Part shown: positions 1 to 5,994 of the stretch, one piece after another
How positions within the stretch are numbered: position 1 is the first letter of the stretch
Layout: every line of letters starts with the position of its first letter
Assembly: GCA_016875155.1 (NCBI GenBank)
Contig: VGSD01000029.1
Coordinates: 1 to 12,602 of the forward strand
Reading direction: 5' to 3'
Origin: Deltaproteobacteria bacterium
GTDB taxonomy: Bacteria; Desulfobacterota; BSN033; UBA1163
Length of the DNA: 12,602 nt
The notes under the pieces: model-generated
The model's database searches: none
What the model saw: only the letters and a program-made list of their open reading frames with translations
Told to the model about the DNA's origin: nothing
Translations under genes and position numbers: made by a program

Positions 1-64
1 CTCCTCCCTGCTCGAAAATCAGAGGTTCGTCCTGAATGAGACCTGTGTCTTTTATTTTTTTCAT
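1..64 (-). CDS. gcvPB: Glycine dehydrogenase (decarboxylating) subunit 2, N-terminus only
   Basis: This partial gene runs off the left edge of the window. Only the first 21 codons are visible, starting at an ATG at 64-62. The translation includes DEPLIFEQGG, which resembles the (K/E)PLIFE...GR segment at the start of GcvPB proteins. GcvPB carries the pyridoxal-phosphate lysine of the P-protein and forms the decarboxylase with GcvPA, which lies immediately upstream. The adenine-rich stretch of Lys codons after the ATG and a GAGTGAGAG purine stretch upstream fit a translation start. It is the expected next gene of the glycine cleavage operon, but 237 bp of repeat-rich DNA separates it from gcvPA, more than between the other genes of the unit. 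The call rests on a short peptide plus context. Confidence 0.75.
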   Translation of the reverse strand, partial: MKKIKDTGLIQDEPLIFEQGG

Positions 65-301
65 TGAACTCTCACTCTAATTCGGTTCCATTCTCTTTTT
101 CTTCCCCGGACTTAAATACGAAATTCGAATATCGGGCGAAGCTTCCCGAAGGGATCAATCCGAAACAAATCTAAAATTCAAATTTTAAAACTCCCCCTCA
201 CCTTCATCCTCTCCCCATTGGGGAGAGGAAGTTTAGATCATTCGTATTTTGAACATTCGAATTTGTTTCGAAATTCGGATTTCGTGCTTCGAATTTATAT
301 C
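65..301. repeat. Intergenic palindromic repeat element between gcvPA and gcvPB
   Basis: This gap holds a nested dyad. The core is a perfect 10-bp hairpin at 207-229 (TCCTCTCCCC, loop ATT, then its complement). Around it are AT-rich arms that resemble each other in inverted orientation. The left arm (about 113-190) contains TACGAAATTCGAATATC and CCGAAACAAAT. The right arm (about 231-296), read on the minus strand, contains CACGAAATCCGAATTTC and CGAAACAAATTCG. The arms are imperfect, with small insertions. It looks like a non-coding dispersed repeat rather than a gene. In the gcv transcript it could act as an mRNA-stability or attenuation structure, but no run of U follows the core on either strand, so it is a poor intrinsic terminator. 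Confidence 0.55.
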
Positions 302-1651
302 TCATCGCAATGCTTTCTCCAAAGCTTCGGCCCATCGTTCAATCTCTTTCCTCGTATTCATCTCTGTCACGGTAACGAGAAGGTGGCGGCTAAGCTCAGG
401 ATAGAATTGTCCTAAATATAATCCTCCCAGAATGCCTTCTTTTCTCATCTTTTCTAATACCTTTTCAGGATCACCTTCGATCTTCAAAACAAACTCGTTG
501 AAAGTGGGAGAAGCGAAGGCAATTTGGGATCCATCAATCTTGGAGGCAACCTTCTTTGCATACTCTGTCTTGTTTAGATTCATCAGGGCTAATTCCCTCA
601 GCCCCTCTTTCCCAAGACAGGAGAGGAATATGGTTGCCATCAAAGCGCAGAGTCCTTCATTGGTGCAGATATTCGAAGTCGCTTTCTCCCTGCGGATGTG
701 CTGTTCCCTGGTCGCCAGGGTGAGGACAAAACTTCTCTTTCCCTCAAGGTCAACAGTTTCGCCCACGAGTCTTCCGGGCATATTTCGAATATATTTCTCC
801 TTTGTTGTGAAGATGCCTAGATAAGGCCCGCCAAAAGAAACAGGTATTCCAAAACTCTGGCCTTCCCCTGCCACAATATCAGCCCCGAATTCACCGGGTG
901 GCCTTACAATTCCATAGGCAACCGGTTCGCTAAAACAGGCAATCATCAAACCTCCTGCCCGATGGACTTTTTCACCGATATTTGTAAGATCTTCTATCGC
1001 CCCAAAGAAGTTTGGATTTTGAATGACGACTGCACTCACATCCTGATCAAGGAATTTGGCTAGAGCCTTTTCATCCGTTCTCCCCTCTCCTTTCAGATAA
1101 GGAATCAGAACAATCTCCTGTTCATCAGGGTCAATATAGGTCTGGATGACTTTGCGATATTCGGGGTGGACGGTTTGTGAGAGCAGAATCTTCTTCCTCC
1201 CTGTGATTCGCTGAGCCATCAACACCGCTTCAGCTAAACTCGATGCCCCGTCATACATCGAGGCATTCGACACCTCCATGCCCGTCAACTGGCACATCAG
1301 GGTTTGATACTCAAAGATGGCCTGAAGCGTTCCCTGGCTGACCTCCGGTTGATAAGGAGTGTAAGCAGTGTAAAACTCGGAACGGGAAGTGAGATGGGAA
1401 ACGACAGCAGGAATAAAATGATAGTACGCCCCGCCCCCAAGAAAACTGACGTAAGGCGGAGTTTGAATCCCTTCAAGATGGCGGATGAGATCGGCTTCGG
1501 AAAGAGGTGGGGGAAGGTTGATTGGTTTGGAGAGTCTGAATTTTTTTGGAATCATCTCAAAGAGATTCTCCATGCTCTTCATGCCAATTGCTTCGAGCAT
1601 CTCTCTGACATCCTCTCTAGTATGTGGAAGGTAGCGAAGGTAGTCTTCCAT
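302..1651 (-). CDS. gcvPA: Glycine dehydrogenase (decarboxylating) subunit 1
   Basis: GcvPA is half of the two-subunit P-protein of the glycine cleavage system. With GcvPB it decarboxylates glycine and transfers the aminomethyl group to lipoyl-GcvH. The product is about 449 residues, normal for GcvPA. It has the expected landmarks: an N-terminal helical segment (YLPHTREDVREMLEAIG), FLGGGAYYHFIPAVV, TPYQPEVSQG, and NASMYDGASSLAEA, all of the PLP fold type I family. The PLP lysine itself lies in GcvPB. A GTG at 1654 would overlap the gcvH stop as GTGA. I prefer the ATG at 1651 (TGATG junction) because AGAGGA then sits 6 nt upstream. Tight overlap with gcvH implies translational coupling. Expression should follow the upstream glycine riboswitch. 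Confidence 0.95.
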   Translation of the reverse strand: MEDYLRYLPHTREDVREMLEAIGMKSMENLFEMIPKKFRLSKPINLPPPLSEADLIRHLEGIQTPPYVSFLGGGAYYHFIPAVVSHLTSRSEFYTAYTPYQPEVSQGTLQAIFEYQTLMCQLTGMEVSNASMYDGASSLAEAVLMAQRITGRKKILLSQTVHPEYRKVIQTYIDPDEQEIVLIPYLKGEGRTDEKALAKFLDQDVSAVVIQNPNFFGAIEDLTNIGEKVHRAGGLMIACFSEPVAYGIVRPPGEFGADIVAGEGQSFGIPVSFGGPYLGIFTTKEKYIRNMPGRLVGETVDLEGKRSFVLTLATREQHIRREKATSNICTNEGLCALMATIFLSCLGKEGLRELALMNLNKTEYAKKVASKIDGSQIAFASPTFNEFVLKIEGDPEKVLEKMRKEGILGGLYLGQFYPELSRHLLVTVTEMNTRKEIERWAEALEKALR

Positions 1652-2037
1652 CACGATTCCTCTAAAATCTTTCCCTCATAAACTTTTGACGAGAGGAGTC
1701 CCTTCAATTCCCCCCTCTCCTTTAATTCCATCCTGAGGAACCACCCTTTCCCATAGGGGAACGTATTGACCCATTCTGGATGGTCCTTCAATTCCAGATT
1801 CTTTTCAATCACCTTACCGGTAACTGGCGAGAAGATGTCGGCAACCGTCTTCACCGATTCAACAACTCCCATGCTCTCCCCTCTTTTAAACTCGGATCCG
1901 ACCTCTGGAAGGTCCACATAGACGATATCCTTCAATTGGCTCTGGGCAAAGTCCGTGATCCCAATCGTCGCCTGATTTCCTTCATCTCTGACCCATTCAT
2001 GATCCTCTGAATAATACAACTCCTCTGGAAATTCCAT
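1651..2037 (-). CDS. gcvH: Glycine cleavage system H protein
   Basis: This 128-residue protein is the lipoyl carrier that shuttles the aminomethyl intermediate between P-, T- and L-proteins. The N-terminal YYSEDHEWV and TIGITDFAQSQLKDIVYVDLP are typical of GcvH. The lipoylation site is the Lys in VESVKTVADIFSP, residue 63. GKVIEKN and the tail WFLRMEL complete the hammerhead fold. Length is standard. The ATG is preceded by a GGGGGAGAG Shine-Dalgarno-like stretch. A very stable C/G hairpin lies just upstream, between this gene and the ParB-like gene. The 3' end overlaps the gcvPA start. No gcvT is present in the window, although gcvT often precedes gcvH in such operons. Confidence 0.97.
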   Translation of the reverse strand: MEFPEELYYSEDHEWVRDEGNQATIGITDFAQSQLKDIVYVDLPEVGSEFKRGESMGVVESVKTVADIFSPVTGKVIEKNLELKDHPEWVNTFPYGKGWFLRMELKERGELKGLLSSKVYEGKILEES

Positions 2038-2052
2038 TCTCTCCCCCTTTGC

Positions 2053-2099
2053 CCCCCCACCCTTCCCTCCCCCTCGAGGGGGGAGGGAAGGGTGGGGGT
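2053..2099. repeat. Strong C/G-rich hairpin between ParB-like gene and gcvH
   Basis: A 20-bp stem is formed by C5-A-C3-TT-C3-T-C5 (2054-2073) and its complement (2078-2098). The loop is TCGA, and one extra G is bulged in the right arm. On the minus strand it lies in the 72-nt spacer after the ParB-like stop codon and 16 nt before the gcvH ATG. No U-tract follows, so it is not a standard terminator. It may mark a dispersed REP-like element, protect upstream mRNA from 3' exonucleases, or lower gcvH translation by lying close to its purine-rich ribosome binding site. Those roles are inference. Confidence 0.7.
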
Positions 2100-2109
2100 G
2101 ATTTATTTA

Positions 2110-2595
2110 TCATTTCAATTCATCCAGCGGAATATTAATGACCGTTTCTAGAATGGAAATATGTTTTAACTCTCCCTCGATCCTGATCATATGTTTCGAT
2201 GTTTTCGGCGCCATCCTTTTTCCCTCTAAGGCTGTCCGGATGACCATTTCCTTAGTCACTGTTTCTCCTTCCCGGTGAGGGATGACTTCAATCTCCGGAG
2301 ACTGGTAGTCAAAAAGGATAACAGGAATCCTTTTACATCCTATTCTTTTTAAAGCATGTAACCGGTGATGTCCATCCAGAATGATGTAAGTCTCCTTATC
2401 CACGGCAATGGGCATCTTGAGGATGCCATCACCCAAGATCTCCTTTTTCAGCTCTTCCAGGTAATCCGGCCGGATCTCTTCATGTTCCTTCAAATCTTCC
2501 AGATCGATCAGGCAAATACTCTTCAGTTTTTTTTGAGGTGATTGGGACGATTTCTTGGAGGAGCGGGATTGAGTGGACCGTCTTTTCTTTTCCAT
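2110..2595 (-). CDS. ParB/Srx-fold protein, putative free L-serine kinase (SerK/SbnI-like)
   Basis: This 161-residue protein has a basic, Ser/Lys-rich N-terminal tail (residues 1-25) followed by a compact ParB/sulfiredoxin-type domain. Visible motifs are HE at 38-39 in DLKEHEEIRPDYLEEL, the signature DGHHR at 74-78 (ILDGHHRLHALKRIG), and PKTSKH at 130-135. Partition ParB proteins carry a GERR-type motif and a helix-turn-helix domain, both absent here. DGHHR with an upstream HE and a C-terminal P-K-T-x-x-H instead recalls archaeal SerK and staphylococcal SbnI, which phosphorylate free serine to O-phosphoserine. It is shorter than those enzymes as I remember them. It is the first gene after the glycine riboswitch, ahead of gcvH, which fits a role in glycine/serine metabolism. 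AGGA lies 8 nt before the ATG. ParB-fold assignment is firm; kinase activity is inferred. Confidence 0.75.
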   Translation of the reverse strand: MEKKRRSTQSRSSKKSSQSPQKKLKSICLIDLEDLKEHEEIRPDYLEELKKEILGDGILKMPIAVDKETYIILDGHHRLHALKRIGCKRIPVILFDYQSPEIEVIPHREGETVTKEMVIRTALEGKRMAPKTSKHMIRIEGELKHISILETVINIPLDELK

Positions 2596-2626
2596 GGCTC
2601 GTATCCTATCTGCTTTTAAGCAAAAT

Positions 2627-2668
2627 AAAAAGGGGGAAGGACAATCGAATATCGACTTCCTTCCCCCT
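2627..2668 (-). terminator. Intrinsic terminator controlled by the glycine riboswitch
   Basis: Read on the minus strand, AGGGGGAAGGA (2668-2658) pairs perfectly with TCCTTCCCCCT (2641-2631), an 11-bp stem. The 16-nt loop contains a small TCGA/TCGA inner pairing. The stem is followed at once by TTTTT (2631-2627, the first T shared with the stem), then ATTTT. The G-run of the 5' arm is also the 3' strand of P1 of the second aptamer, so the two structures exclude each other. It lies 31 nt before the ParB-like start codon. This is a classic expression platform for transcriptional control. Confidence 0.9.
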
Positions 2669-2836
2669 GTCTTTTAACCTGAGAGATTTACCCCTTCGGT
2701 GCCTAACCCTTCGACTTTGGCTCAGGGTTGGGTCTTTCCAGGAGTCAGCTAAGTTACAGTCCTTTTGCCTGAGAGTTTCCTTCCGATCTATCGGAACTTG
2801 CCCCTTCGGCGCCCCCATGGGGTTCTCTCCTGTAAC
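2664..2836 (-). ncRNA. Tandem glycine riboswitch
   Basis: Two consecutive glycine aptamers are read on the minus strand. Aptamer 1 (2836-2753) has P1 GTTACAG/CTGTAAC, P2 GAGAG/CTCTC, and the conserved GGCGCCGAAGGGGCAA and CTCTCAGGCAAAAGGAC. Aptamer 2 (about 2745-2664) has P1 CTCCTG/CAGGGG, P3b AACCCT/AGGGTT, GGCACCGAAGGGG and CTCTCAGGTTAAAAGAC. A linker of about 7 nt joins them. The 3' strand of aptamer-2 P1 overlaps the 5' arm of the downstream terminator. Glycine binding should therefore stabilise P1, block the terminator and switch the operon on, as known for glycine riboswitches upstream of gcv operons. Aptamer 2 departs from the usual consensus (an A-C mismatch in P2, GGTTAAAAGAC instead of GGCAAAAGGAC). 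Confidence 0.96.
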
Positions 2837-2845
2837 CTACTAAAA

Positions 2846-2874
2846 ATTTTGGTCTAAACGGAGCGAGATGTCAA
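2846..2874 (-). promoter_or_regulatory. Sigma70-type promoter of the glycine-riboswitch operon
   Basis: On the minus strand a perfect TTGACA (-35, 2874-2869) is separated by 17 bp from CAAAAT (-10, 2851-2846). The predicted transcription start is near 2839, three nucleotides before riboswitch P1, so the RNA would begin with the aptamer almost at its 5' end. The agreement between promoter spacing and riboswitch position supports the call. Confidence 0.8.
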
Positions 2875-2925
2875 GAAAAATTTAAAATCGATCCCACCGA
2901 TTTCAAAGAAAATTACTCAGATTTC

Positions 2926-2955
2926 AGAGATTTCCGGATTTTTTTAGAAATCTCT
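2926..2955. repeat. Inverted repeat after the ACT-domain gene
   Basis: AGAGATTTC (2926-2934) and GAAATCTCT (2947-2955) form a perfect 9-bp stem with a 12-nt AT-rich loop, beginning one base after the ACT gene stop codon on the minus strand. It may weakly terminate or stabilise that transcript before the next promoter. No clear U-tract follows in the minus direction, so terminator function is uncertain. Confidence 0.4.
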
Positions 2956-3495
2956 TCACATCTTCCGCAAAACCAGATCGATCAGCAGTTCATTGGCTAA
3001 GTGATGGAGGTCTTTCCTGAACCCCTGTTCAGAGACTGAGTGAGGAATCTCTACATCGATATCCATTTCAAAAAGAGGAGTCCCGCTTTCAGCAGAAAGC
3101 AATCGATGGGTCTTCATATCGATGATGTTGACCTTGCGATCCGCCAGAAGCCGGCAGACTTTGAAAACAATCCCGGCATGGTCCACTCCGGATGTGGTGA
3201 TTTTATACCGATCGGTCTGTTCCTTAGCTTTGGGGTAAGCCTCTTCAAAAGTGGTCGGAGAGTAGAAGACGGTCAGCTTTTTCTCCCATTCGAGACGCTT
3301 CAGGCCAGATGAAAGTTTCTGATTCACCGCCTCGCTGTCGGTTGAAAAGAGGAGGAGAAGAGCAAAATGATTCCGTAGAAGACTCATGCTTGAATCTTCG
3401 ATATTTCCCCCGCATCCATAAATGACCTCAGAAACATCCGCCACAATCCCTGGCCGGTCTTTCCCTATTGCCGACAAGATGAAATAGGTTTTCAT
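2956..3495 (-). CDS. Two-ACT-domain regulatory protein, GcvR-like
   Basis: The product is 179 residues with two ACT domains. The first (about residues 3-75) contains ILSAIGKDRPGIVADVSE and CGGNIEDSSMSLL. The second (about 97-177) contains ITTSGVDHAGIVFKVCRLL and KVNIIDMKTH. Tandem ACT proteins of this size include GcvR, the E. coli antagonist of the gcv activator GcvA; the DRPGIV...CG-NIEDS pattern matches. ACT domains bind amino acids, and location directly upstream of the glycine operon suggests a glycine/serine sensing role. No GcvA-like activator is visible, so the mechanism is unknown. I chose the ATG at 3495 because GGAGG lies 5 nt upstream. The frame stays open to an ATG at 3606, but that extension is encoded by the AT-rich intergenic repeat. 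Confidence 0.85.
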   Translation of the reverse strand: MKTYFILSAIGKDRPGIVADVSEVIYGCGGNIEDSSMSLLRNHFALLLLFSTDSEAVNQKLSSGLKRLEWEKKLTVFYSPTTFEEAYPKAKEQTDRYKITTSGVDHAGIVFKVCRLLADRKVNIIDMKTHRLLSAESGTPLFEMDIDVEIPHSVSEQGFRKDLHHLANELLIDLVLRKM

Positions 3496-3504
3496 GAAGT
3501 CCTC

Positions 3505-3650
3505 CATCAGAAAAATTCCAAATCTCAAATTACAAATCTCAAATAAATTCCAAACTTCAAATCCAAATGACCAAAACGACTTGTTTGAACTCTTGAAATT
3601 GGTCATTGGAGCTTATTTGGTATTTGGTGCTTGGAATTTGGTGCTTGCCA
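3505..3650. repeat. AT-rich imperfect palindrome between pcrA and ACT gene
   Basis: The gap is built from recurring TTCCAAA, CAAAT and TTTGG words. Its centre is a perfect 9-bp dyad, AATGACCAA (3566-3574) with TTGGTCATT (3599-3607). The arms extend imperfectly outward so that TTCCAA near 3549 pairs with TTGGAA near 3632. The shape suggests a non-coding dispersed repeat. It carries no credible gene of its own. The minus-strand transcript would fold into a long hairpin ahead of the ACT gene ribosome binding site. Confidence 0.6.
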
Positions 3651-5918
3651 TTATTCCAGGATTTCCAAATTCGCATATCTCACTTTTAACCGTTTTGGGC
3701 CTTCAGTCCTAAAAACGATGGTGGCTTTCTGGTTCTCATTCATCCCTTCGATCGATTTCACTCTACCATCGCCGAACTTAGGATGCCTCACCCTCATCCC
3801 TGTCCGGAGGGGATAGAATCCGTCAGGGCTCAATACGACGTCTTGTCTTTGTGAGTAACTACTCTCCTGTGAATAGGAATCCACTTCATCTCCGGTCTGG
3901 CTGAAATCATCCAACCAGGGAGACTCCTGGGAGAACAGAAATTCTCTTCTCCTTTCCCTCTCCTCGATATGAATCAACTCAAACGGAAGTTCGTCCAGAA
4001 ACCGCGAGGCAAGATTGGCCCTGCCAACTCCAAAGGTGGAACGTTCTTCCGCCCGCGAGAGATAGAGTTTTTTCTTGGCGCGTGTGATCCCGACGTAGCA
4101 GAGCCTTCTCTCCTCCTCAAGATCCTCAGCCTCTTCTCCTCTCCGGTAGTGTGGAAGGAGGCCCTCTTCCATTCCAACAATGAAGACAATGGGAAACTCC
4201 AGTCCTTTGGCACAATGCAGAGTCATCAGGGAAACCCGATTCTCTTTGTCTTCATAAAGGTCCACATCAGTCACAAGGGAGACCTTTTCCAGAAAGGTTT
4301 CCAGGGAAACTTCCCGCGGTCGGGTCTCATCGACCTCCTCCCCCCGTTCAAGTTCGGTCAATACATTTACCAGTTCATCAATATTCTCAATCCTCGAAAG
4401 GGCCTCGTCCGTCCCTTCTTCTCTCAACCTTTCAAGATATCCTGTCCTGGCAAGAAGGGACAGGGTCAACTGGCTGAGGGAAAGGGTTTTTGCTTCCTGG
4501 CGAAACTCTTCGATGAGATGGATAAATCCTTTAATCCTTTCCCTGGCCCCTGAAGGAAGCCAATTCTCTTTCAGCGCTTCTCTCATCCCTTCATAAAGAG
4601 GAAGACCTTTCTCTTTTGAGAAGAGATTGATTCTCTCCATCGTCTTCTCTCCGATTCCTCTCGTAGGCTGATTGATGATCCGCTTCAGGCTGATTCCATC
4701 CGAGGGATTGGCAATCAGTTTCAGGTAAGCGAGGACGTCTTTGATCTCTTTCCGCTCGTAAAACTTCACCCCCCCCACGATCGTATAGGGAATCTGTTGT
4801 TTGACCAACTCTTCTTCGATGGCGCGGGACTGAGCATTGATCCGGTAAAAGATAGCAATGTCATGATAAGTCTTGTTCGATTCTTTCGGATTCGAATGGA
4901 TACCTTCGTTAATCTTCCTGACGACGAAACGCGCTTCATCAGCCTCATCCTCAGCCACATAGAAAGTGAGGAGTTCTCCTTCTGGGTTTTCAGTCCAGAG
5001 TGCCTTTTCTTTCCTAAAACGGTTCTTTTTGACGACATGATTGGCTGCTTCGAGGATATGTTGGGTGGAGCGATAGTTCTGCTCCAGGGTGATCACTTTT
5101 GTTCCCGGGAAATCTCTCTCAAAATTGAGGATATTTCCCACCTCTGCTCCCCTCCACCTATAGATCGATTGATCATCATCCCCGACGACACAGACATTCC
5201 GGTGCCTCTCTACCAGATGTTTGATCAGTTGATACTGGATGAGGTTTGTATCCTGAAATTCATCCACCATCACATAGCGGCAGAGGTTCTGGTACGATCT
5301 CAGAACGTCCGGGAATTTTTTGAAGAGAAGGGTGACAAAGAGGAGGAGATCCCCAAAATCAACTCCATTATTACGACGGAGATCCTCCTGATACTTTTGA
5401 TAGACAAGAGCCAGTCGCTTTTCAAAGATATTGAACGGGGAAGGCTCATATTGCTCCGGCACCATCCCTTCATTTTTCAGCCGGTCAATCCTGGACTGCA
5501 TCGCCCTGGGGTGAAACATCTTGAAGTCAAGGTCCAGTTCCTTCATGACCGCTTTGAGGTGCCGTTCCTGATCCTCCTCATCATAAATGACAAAGTTTCT
5601 TCCAAATCCAAGACGGTCGATGTGTCCTCTCAGGATGCGGGCGCAGGCGGAATGAAAGGTGGAGATCCAGATTCCTTTTGCCGAACTTCCCAGGAGATGT
5701 TCCACCCTCTCCCGCATCTCGTCTGCAGCCTTGTTGGTAAAGGTGACAGCGAAAATATTCCGGGGTGAAACCCCTTTCTCCTGAATGAGGTAGGCAATCC
5801 GGTATGTGAGAACCCGGGTCTTTCCACTGCCTGCTCCTGCAAATACCAGAAGGGATCCTTCTGTTTCAAGAACCGCTTTTTGTTGAGCTGGATTAAGATC
5901 GTTTAGTAAAGAAATCAT
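3651..5918 (-). CDS. pcrA: ATP-dependent DNA helicase, UvrD/PcrA family
   Basis: This 755-residue superfamily 1A 3'-5' DNA helicase acts in the cytoplasm in nucleotide excision repair, mismatch repair and clearing of proteins from DNA. The motifs are intact and in order: Q-motif LNPAQQKAV; Walker A GAGSGKT (28-34); Walker B DEFQDT (219-224); GDDDQSIYRWRGA; the motif IV region QNYRST; TLHCAKGLEFPIVFIVG; and EEERRLCYVGITRAKKKL. The C-terminal 50 residues (GMRVRHPKFGDGRV to the end) form the Tudor-like domain that in PcrA contacts RNA polymerase. Length is normal. The ATG lies in the AT-rich repeat, with no clear Shine-Dalgarno sequence before it. The gene follows glmS by 76 bp and may be cotranscribed with it. 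PcrA and UvrD cannot be separated by name here. Confidence 0.96.
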   Translation of the reverse strand: MISLLNDLNPAQQKAVLETEGSLLVFAGAGSGKTRVLTYRIAYLIQEKGVSPRNIFAVTFTNKAADEMRERVEHLLGSSAKGIWISTFHSACARILRGHIDRLGFGRNFVIYDEEDQERHLKAVMKELDLDFKMFHPRAMQSRIDRLKNEGMVPEQYEPSPFNIFEKRLALVYQKYQEDLRRNNGVDFGDLLLFVTLLFKKFPDVLRSYQNLCRYVMVDEFQDTNLIQYQLIKHLVERHRNVCVVGDDDQSIYRWRGAEVGNILNFERDFPGTKVITLEQNYRSTQHILEAANHVVKKNRFRKEKALWTENPEGELLTFYVAEDEADEARFVVRKINEGIHSNPKESNKTYHDIAIFYRINAQSRAIEEELVKQQIPYTIVGGVKFYERKEIKDVLAYLKLIANPSDGISLKRIINQPTRGIGEKTMERINLFSKEKGLPLYEGMREALKENWLPSGARERIKGFIHLIEEFRQEAKTLSLSQLTLSLLARTGYLERLREEGTDEALSRIENIDELVNVLTELERGEEVDETRPREVSLETFLEKVSLVTDVDLYEDKENRVSLMTLHCAKGLEFPIVFIVGMEEGLLPHYRRGEEAEDLEEERRLCYVGITRAKKKLYLSRAEERSTFGVGRANLASRFLDELPFELIHIEERERRREFLFSQESPWLDDFSQTGDEVDSYSQESSYSQRQDVVLSPDGFYPLRTGMRVRHPKFGDGRVKSIEGMNENQKATIVFRTEGPKRLKVRYANLEILE

Positions 5919-5994
5919 TTAAAATTGTAAATTGCAAATTGCAAAATTAACATTTTACAATGCTAACTTTACAATTTATACTTTGCAATGATTT
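5919..5994. repeat. AT-rich dyad between glmS and pcrA
   Basis: A perfect 10-bp inverted repeat, AAATTGTAAA (5922-5931) with TTTACAATTT (5968-5977), is flanked by a second pair, ATTGCAAA (5931-5938) and TTTGCAAT (5982-5989). TTGCAAA words repeat in tandem. It fills the whole glmS-pcrA spacer. A long A/T stem without a U-tract makes a weak terminator at best, and it may represent a dispersed palindromic repeat. Confidence 0.5.

Noticed and set aside
207..229. Intrinsic terminator after gcvPA
   Set aside because: The 10-bp stem is good, but no U-tract follows on either strand, and gcvPB should be expressed from the same transcript.
2110..2595. Chromosome partition ParB
   Set aside because: Only 161 residues, no helix-turn-helix DNA-binding domain, DGHHR in place of the CTPase-type GERR motif, no parA nearby, and placement under a glycine riboswitch.
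3496..3606. N-terminal extension of the ACT-domain protein to an ATG at 3606
   Set aside because: The added 37 residues are encoded by the AT-rich palindromic repeat and look non-protein-like (F, W, N rich). The ATG at 3495 has a good GGAGG at proper spacing.
4797..5768. 323-residue plus-strand open frame
   Set aside because: Lies entirely antisense to the clear pcrA gene, with no recognisable domain; it is a shadow of the helicase reading frame. The same holds for plus-strand frames at 7075-7797 and 7421-8047 over glmS and glmU.
2110..5918. Defence-type system built from the ParB-like and UvrD-like genes
   Set aside because: The helicase is a full standard PcrA with the Tudor-like tail, the ParB-like gene belongs to the glycine operon with its own promoter, and no nuclease or other defence gene is present.
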